Positions 7,301-7,811 of a stretch of DNA of 7,811 nt are shown piece by piece (positions within the stretch are counted from its first letter, which is position 1; the number at the start of each line of letters is the position of its first letter). Under the pieces are notes generated by a model. That model had not been told where the DNA came from and made no database searches. It saw only the letters and a program-made list of their open reading frames with translations. A program made the position numbers and the translations under genes. The DNA lies in assembly GCA_047638975.1 (NCBI GenBank), contig JBLINB010000063.1:1-7811 (forward strand), written 5' to 3'. The stretch is from JAPKEZ01 sp047638975. Its GTDB lineage: Bacteria > Planctomycetota > UBA1135.

Positions 7301-7807
7301 ACCAGTCTTTTTGTACGCGGTGAGGGCAACGATTTGTATCGACGCAGCCTTTACACCTACTGGAAACGTGCGTCTCCCCCACCGTCACTGCTTATGTTTG
7401 ACGCGCCAACACGTGAGTTTTGCACCATAACCCGCGGCGCCACTAACACACCGCTGCAAGCTTTGGTGTTATGGAACGACGTGCAGTATGTTGAAGCGGC
7501 ACGCATGTTGGCGCAACACATTCTATTACTCGATGCGCCACAAGTTACCGGTGTAGAACAGTGGCGGCTGATAGAACTCTTCAAGACATGCACCGGCCGC
7601 GCGCCGTCCGCGGAAGAGACGGGTTTGTTGTATGCGACTTTAACTTCGATGCGCGGCAGATTTGATGCTGCTCCTGAAGATGCGGCAAGTCTGCTTGAAT
7701 ATGGCGAAGCGATGGTTGATCCGACTTTAGATCCACCGAAATTGGCGGCTTACACCTTAGTGGCCAACGCCATTCTTTCCCTAGACGAAGTGATTAATAA
7801 AAACTAA
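4343..7807 (+). CDS. Planctomycete-type cytochrome c (PSCyt1) / DUF1549 / DUF1553 protein
   Basis: This 1154-residue exported protein has the order usual for planctomycetes. A short signal (MISWLFLSLLSA) is followed by a haem c domain with C30-F-T-C33-H34 (QPILSSSCFTCHG, about 20-110). DUF1549 (about 140-345) includes GCARCHDHKFNP with a second CxxCH at 306-310. A middle region of beta-rich, non-catalytic modules comes next: a discoidin-like stretch with VLDGDDKTGWAP near 515, and a PA14-like stretch (about 587-723) with SDDGVQVFLNGEMVF. DUF1553 (about 825-1150) has DRRGLAQWL, ARVYVNRLWQMVFG, MFDAPTREFC (1018) and TNTPLQALVLWND. The family is often linked to breakdown of complex carbohydrates, but its reaction is not established. 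ATG 4343 overlaps the DUF885 stop by 8 bp (ATGATTAG) with GGA at 4334-4336 as a weak ribosome site. ATG 4301 would give a longer signal with basic residues (MRVLRYRP...) and is a real alternative. The TAA at 7805-7807 overlaps a following ATG. Confidence 0.93.
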   Translation: MISWLFLSLLSAPQQVQYSRDIQPILSSSCFTCHGRDPSSREEDLRLDSFEFATAERDYGFPIVPGDPEASLIWERINAKDLDDIMPPLDSKVHDQLTSEQRLLIYEWIKQGAKYEKHWAFISPQKSKVPAGVNPLDHFIPQRSAKTEAHTLIRRLFIDVTGLPPTLEEYAVFAELSQAQRIDTLFNTPIYLQRYAERMATPWLDAARYGDTIGTHTDAGRQMWKWRDWVLEAYRSNMPFDQFTYEQLAGDLIEDGSLSQKVASGFNRNHVMTDEGGAINEEYLVEYAAERTNTTGEVFLGLAMGCARCHDHKFNPITQEDFFSMFAYFNSNDEPGLYTQEGNNPTRAFEPMISVPSSQQQSQLELYGVDIAAVEALLTKPSSKDAVEFLSFLDNAQSTLGVKWHDSTISAASTSSASTISFENNSFVLSGDSPATDEHFVSLDVAESSSNMLLFEFSNGRAANGNVVLSSIEAECVSLDDPNQSSIINFNWAWADYSQDNDDWEAVNVLDGDDKTGWAPAAHMVEGGRNLLLMADGNFGYAGGSQIKITLRYNSVHAQHVYGQAKITAGAISTSSLDLMPIANSRWYGTWPYTPTDRYSGYDQVFGPEADATIDFEKKYAPDSYSWVLVEGVKDHEIFNGLPAGEKVSFAGKKLYVPSARNLDVSIGSDDGVQVFLNGEMVFENRIDRGVTPGSDNITLELSAGINTVVMKIMNTGGIGGMYWSPQPSINELSNSLVWSITPQSSLQNGVAGLNGKLSSDWRLLHSPEYRTQTTQLAKLNSERGVIEAAIPKTMVMSELAEPRQAYVLTRGEYDQPDLERPVSRGVPIELGSVLEDAPDDRRGLAQWLISPDNPLTARVYVNRLWQMVFGTGIVATPNDFGVQGAWPSHPELLDWLAVEFIESGWDIQHLLTIIYSSETYQQSSVMNNEDGAVLSYFPRQRMGAEEIRDQALFLSGLLVEELGGVSVKPYQPEGLWKEVAMPQSNTSLFVRGEGNDLYRRSLYTYWKRASPPPSLLMFDAPTREFCTITRGATNTPLQALVLWNDVQYVEAARMLAQHILLLDAPQVTGVEQWRLIELFKTCTGRAPSAEETGLLYATLTSMRGRFDAAPEDAASLLEYGEAMVDPTLDPPKLAAYTLVANAILSLDEVINKN

Positions 7808-7811
7808 TGGA
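7807..7811 (+). CDS. Possible first codons of the next operon gene (cut by the window end)
   Basis: The TAA stop of the DUF1553 gene shares its last A with an ATG (7807-7809), a common TAATG coupling arrangement. In planctomycete genomes the gene after a DUF1549/DUF1553 gene is very often a DUF1501 protein with a twin-arginine signal, so that is the expected product. Only five bases are visible, so nothing in the protein itself can be checked. Confidence 0.35.

Overview
The window is densely coding and looks like a chromosomal piece of a planctomycete-type bacterium. The main clue is the large gene at 4343-7807. It encodes a haem c (CxxCH), DUF1549 and DUF1553 protein of the kind greatly expanded in Planctomycetota and relatives such as Verrucomicrobiota. 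The assignment is an inference from that family and from the style of the neighbouring secreted proteins. No rRNA, tRNA, mobile element or CRISPR array was seen.

The main result is that two of the genes appear to be selenoprotein genes, each with one in-frame TGA. The first (293-832) is an AhpD/carboxymuconolactone-decarboxylase-like peroxidase-related protein. Its TGA falls on the second Cys of the E-x11-C-x2-C-x3-H motif, giving CDYU. The second (2206-4350) is a secreted thioredoxin-fold domain joined to a DUF885 putative zinc metallopeptidase. Its TGA falls on the first, nucleophilic Cys of the thioredoxin motif, giving UGWC. Each TGA is followed at bacterial-SECIS distance by a short hairpin with G as the second loop base. 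In both cases the downstream reading frame continues with clear family homology. A gene caller treating TGA as stop would truncate the first gene and start the second too late, losing the redox centre in both.

Layout. 1-296: 3' end of an unidentified gene. 293-832: AhpD-like selenoprotein, with a 4-bp ATGA overlap to the gene before it. 795-2207, minus strand: PutP-like sodium:solute symporter, converging on and overlapping the AhpD gene by 38 bp. 2206-4350: thioredoxin-DUF885 selenoprotein, divergent from the symporter, the two start codons sharing the palindrome CATG. 4343-7807: cytochrome c/DUF1549/DUF1553 protein, overlapping the DUF885 gene by 8 bp. At 7807 an ATG overlaps the last stop codon and probably begins the next gene of that operon. 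There is no gene-free stretch of 300 bases or more.

Working together (inference): the secreted Sec-thioredoxin/peptidase and the envelope cytochrome-type protein look translationally coupled. The symporter beside them could import amino acids released by the peptidase. The AhpD-like protein is a probable cytoplasmic peroxide or thiol redox enzyme. The selenocysteine machinery (selA, selB, selC, selD) is not in the window and must be encoded elsewhere for this reading to hold.
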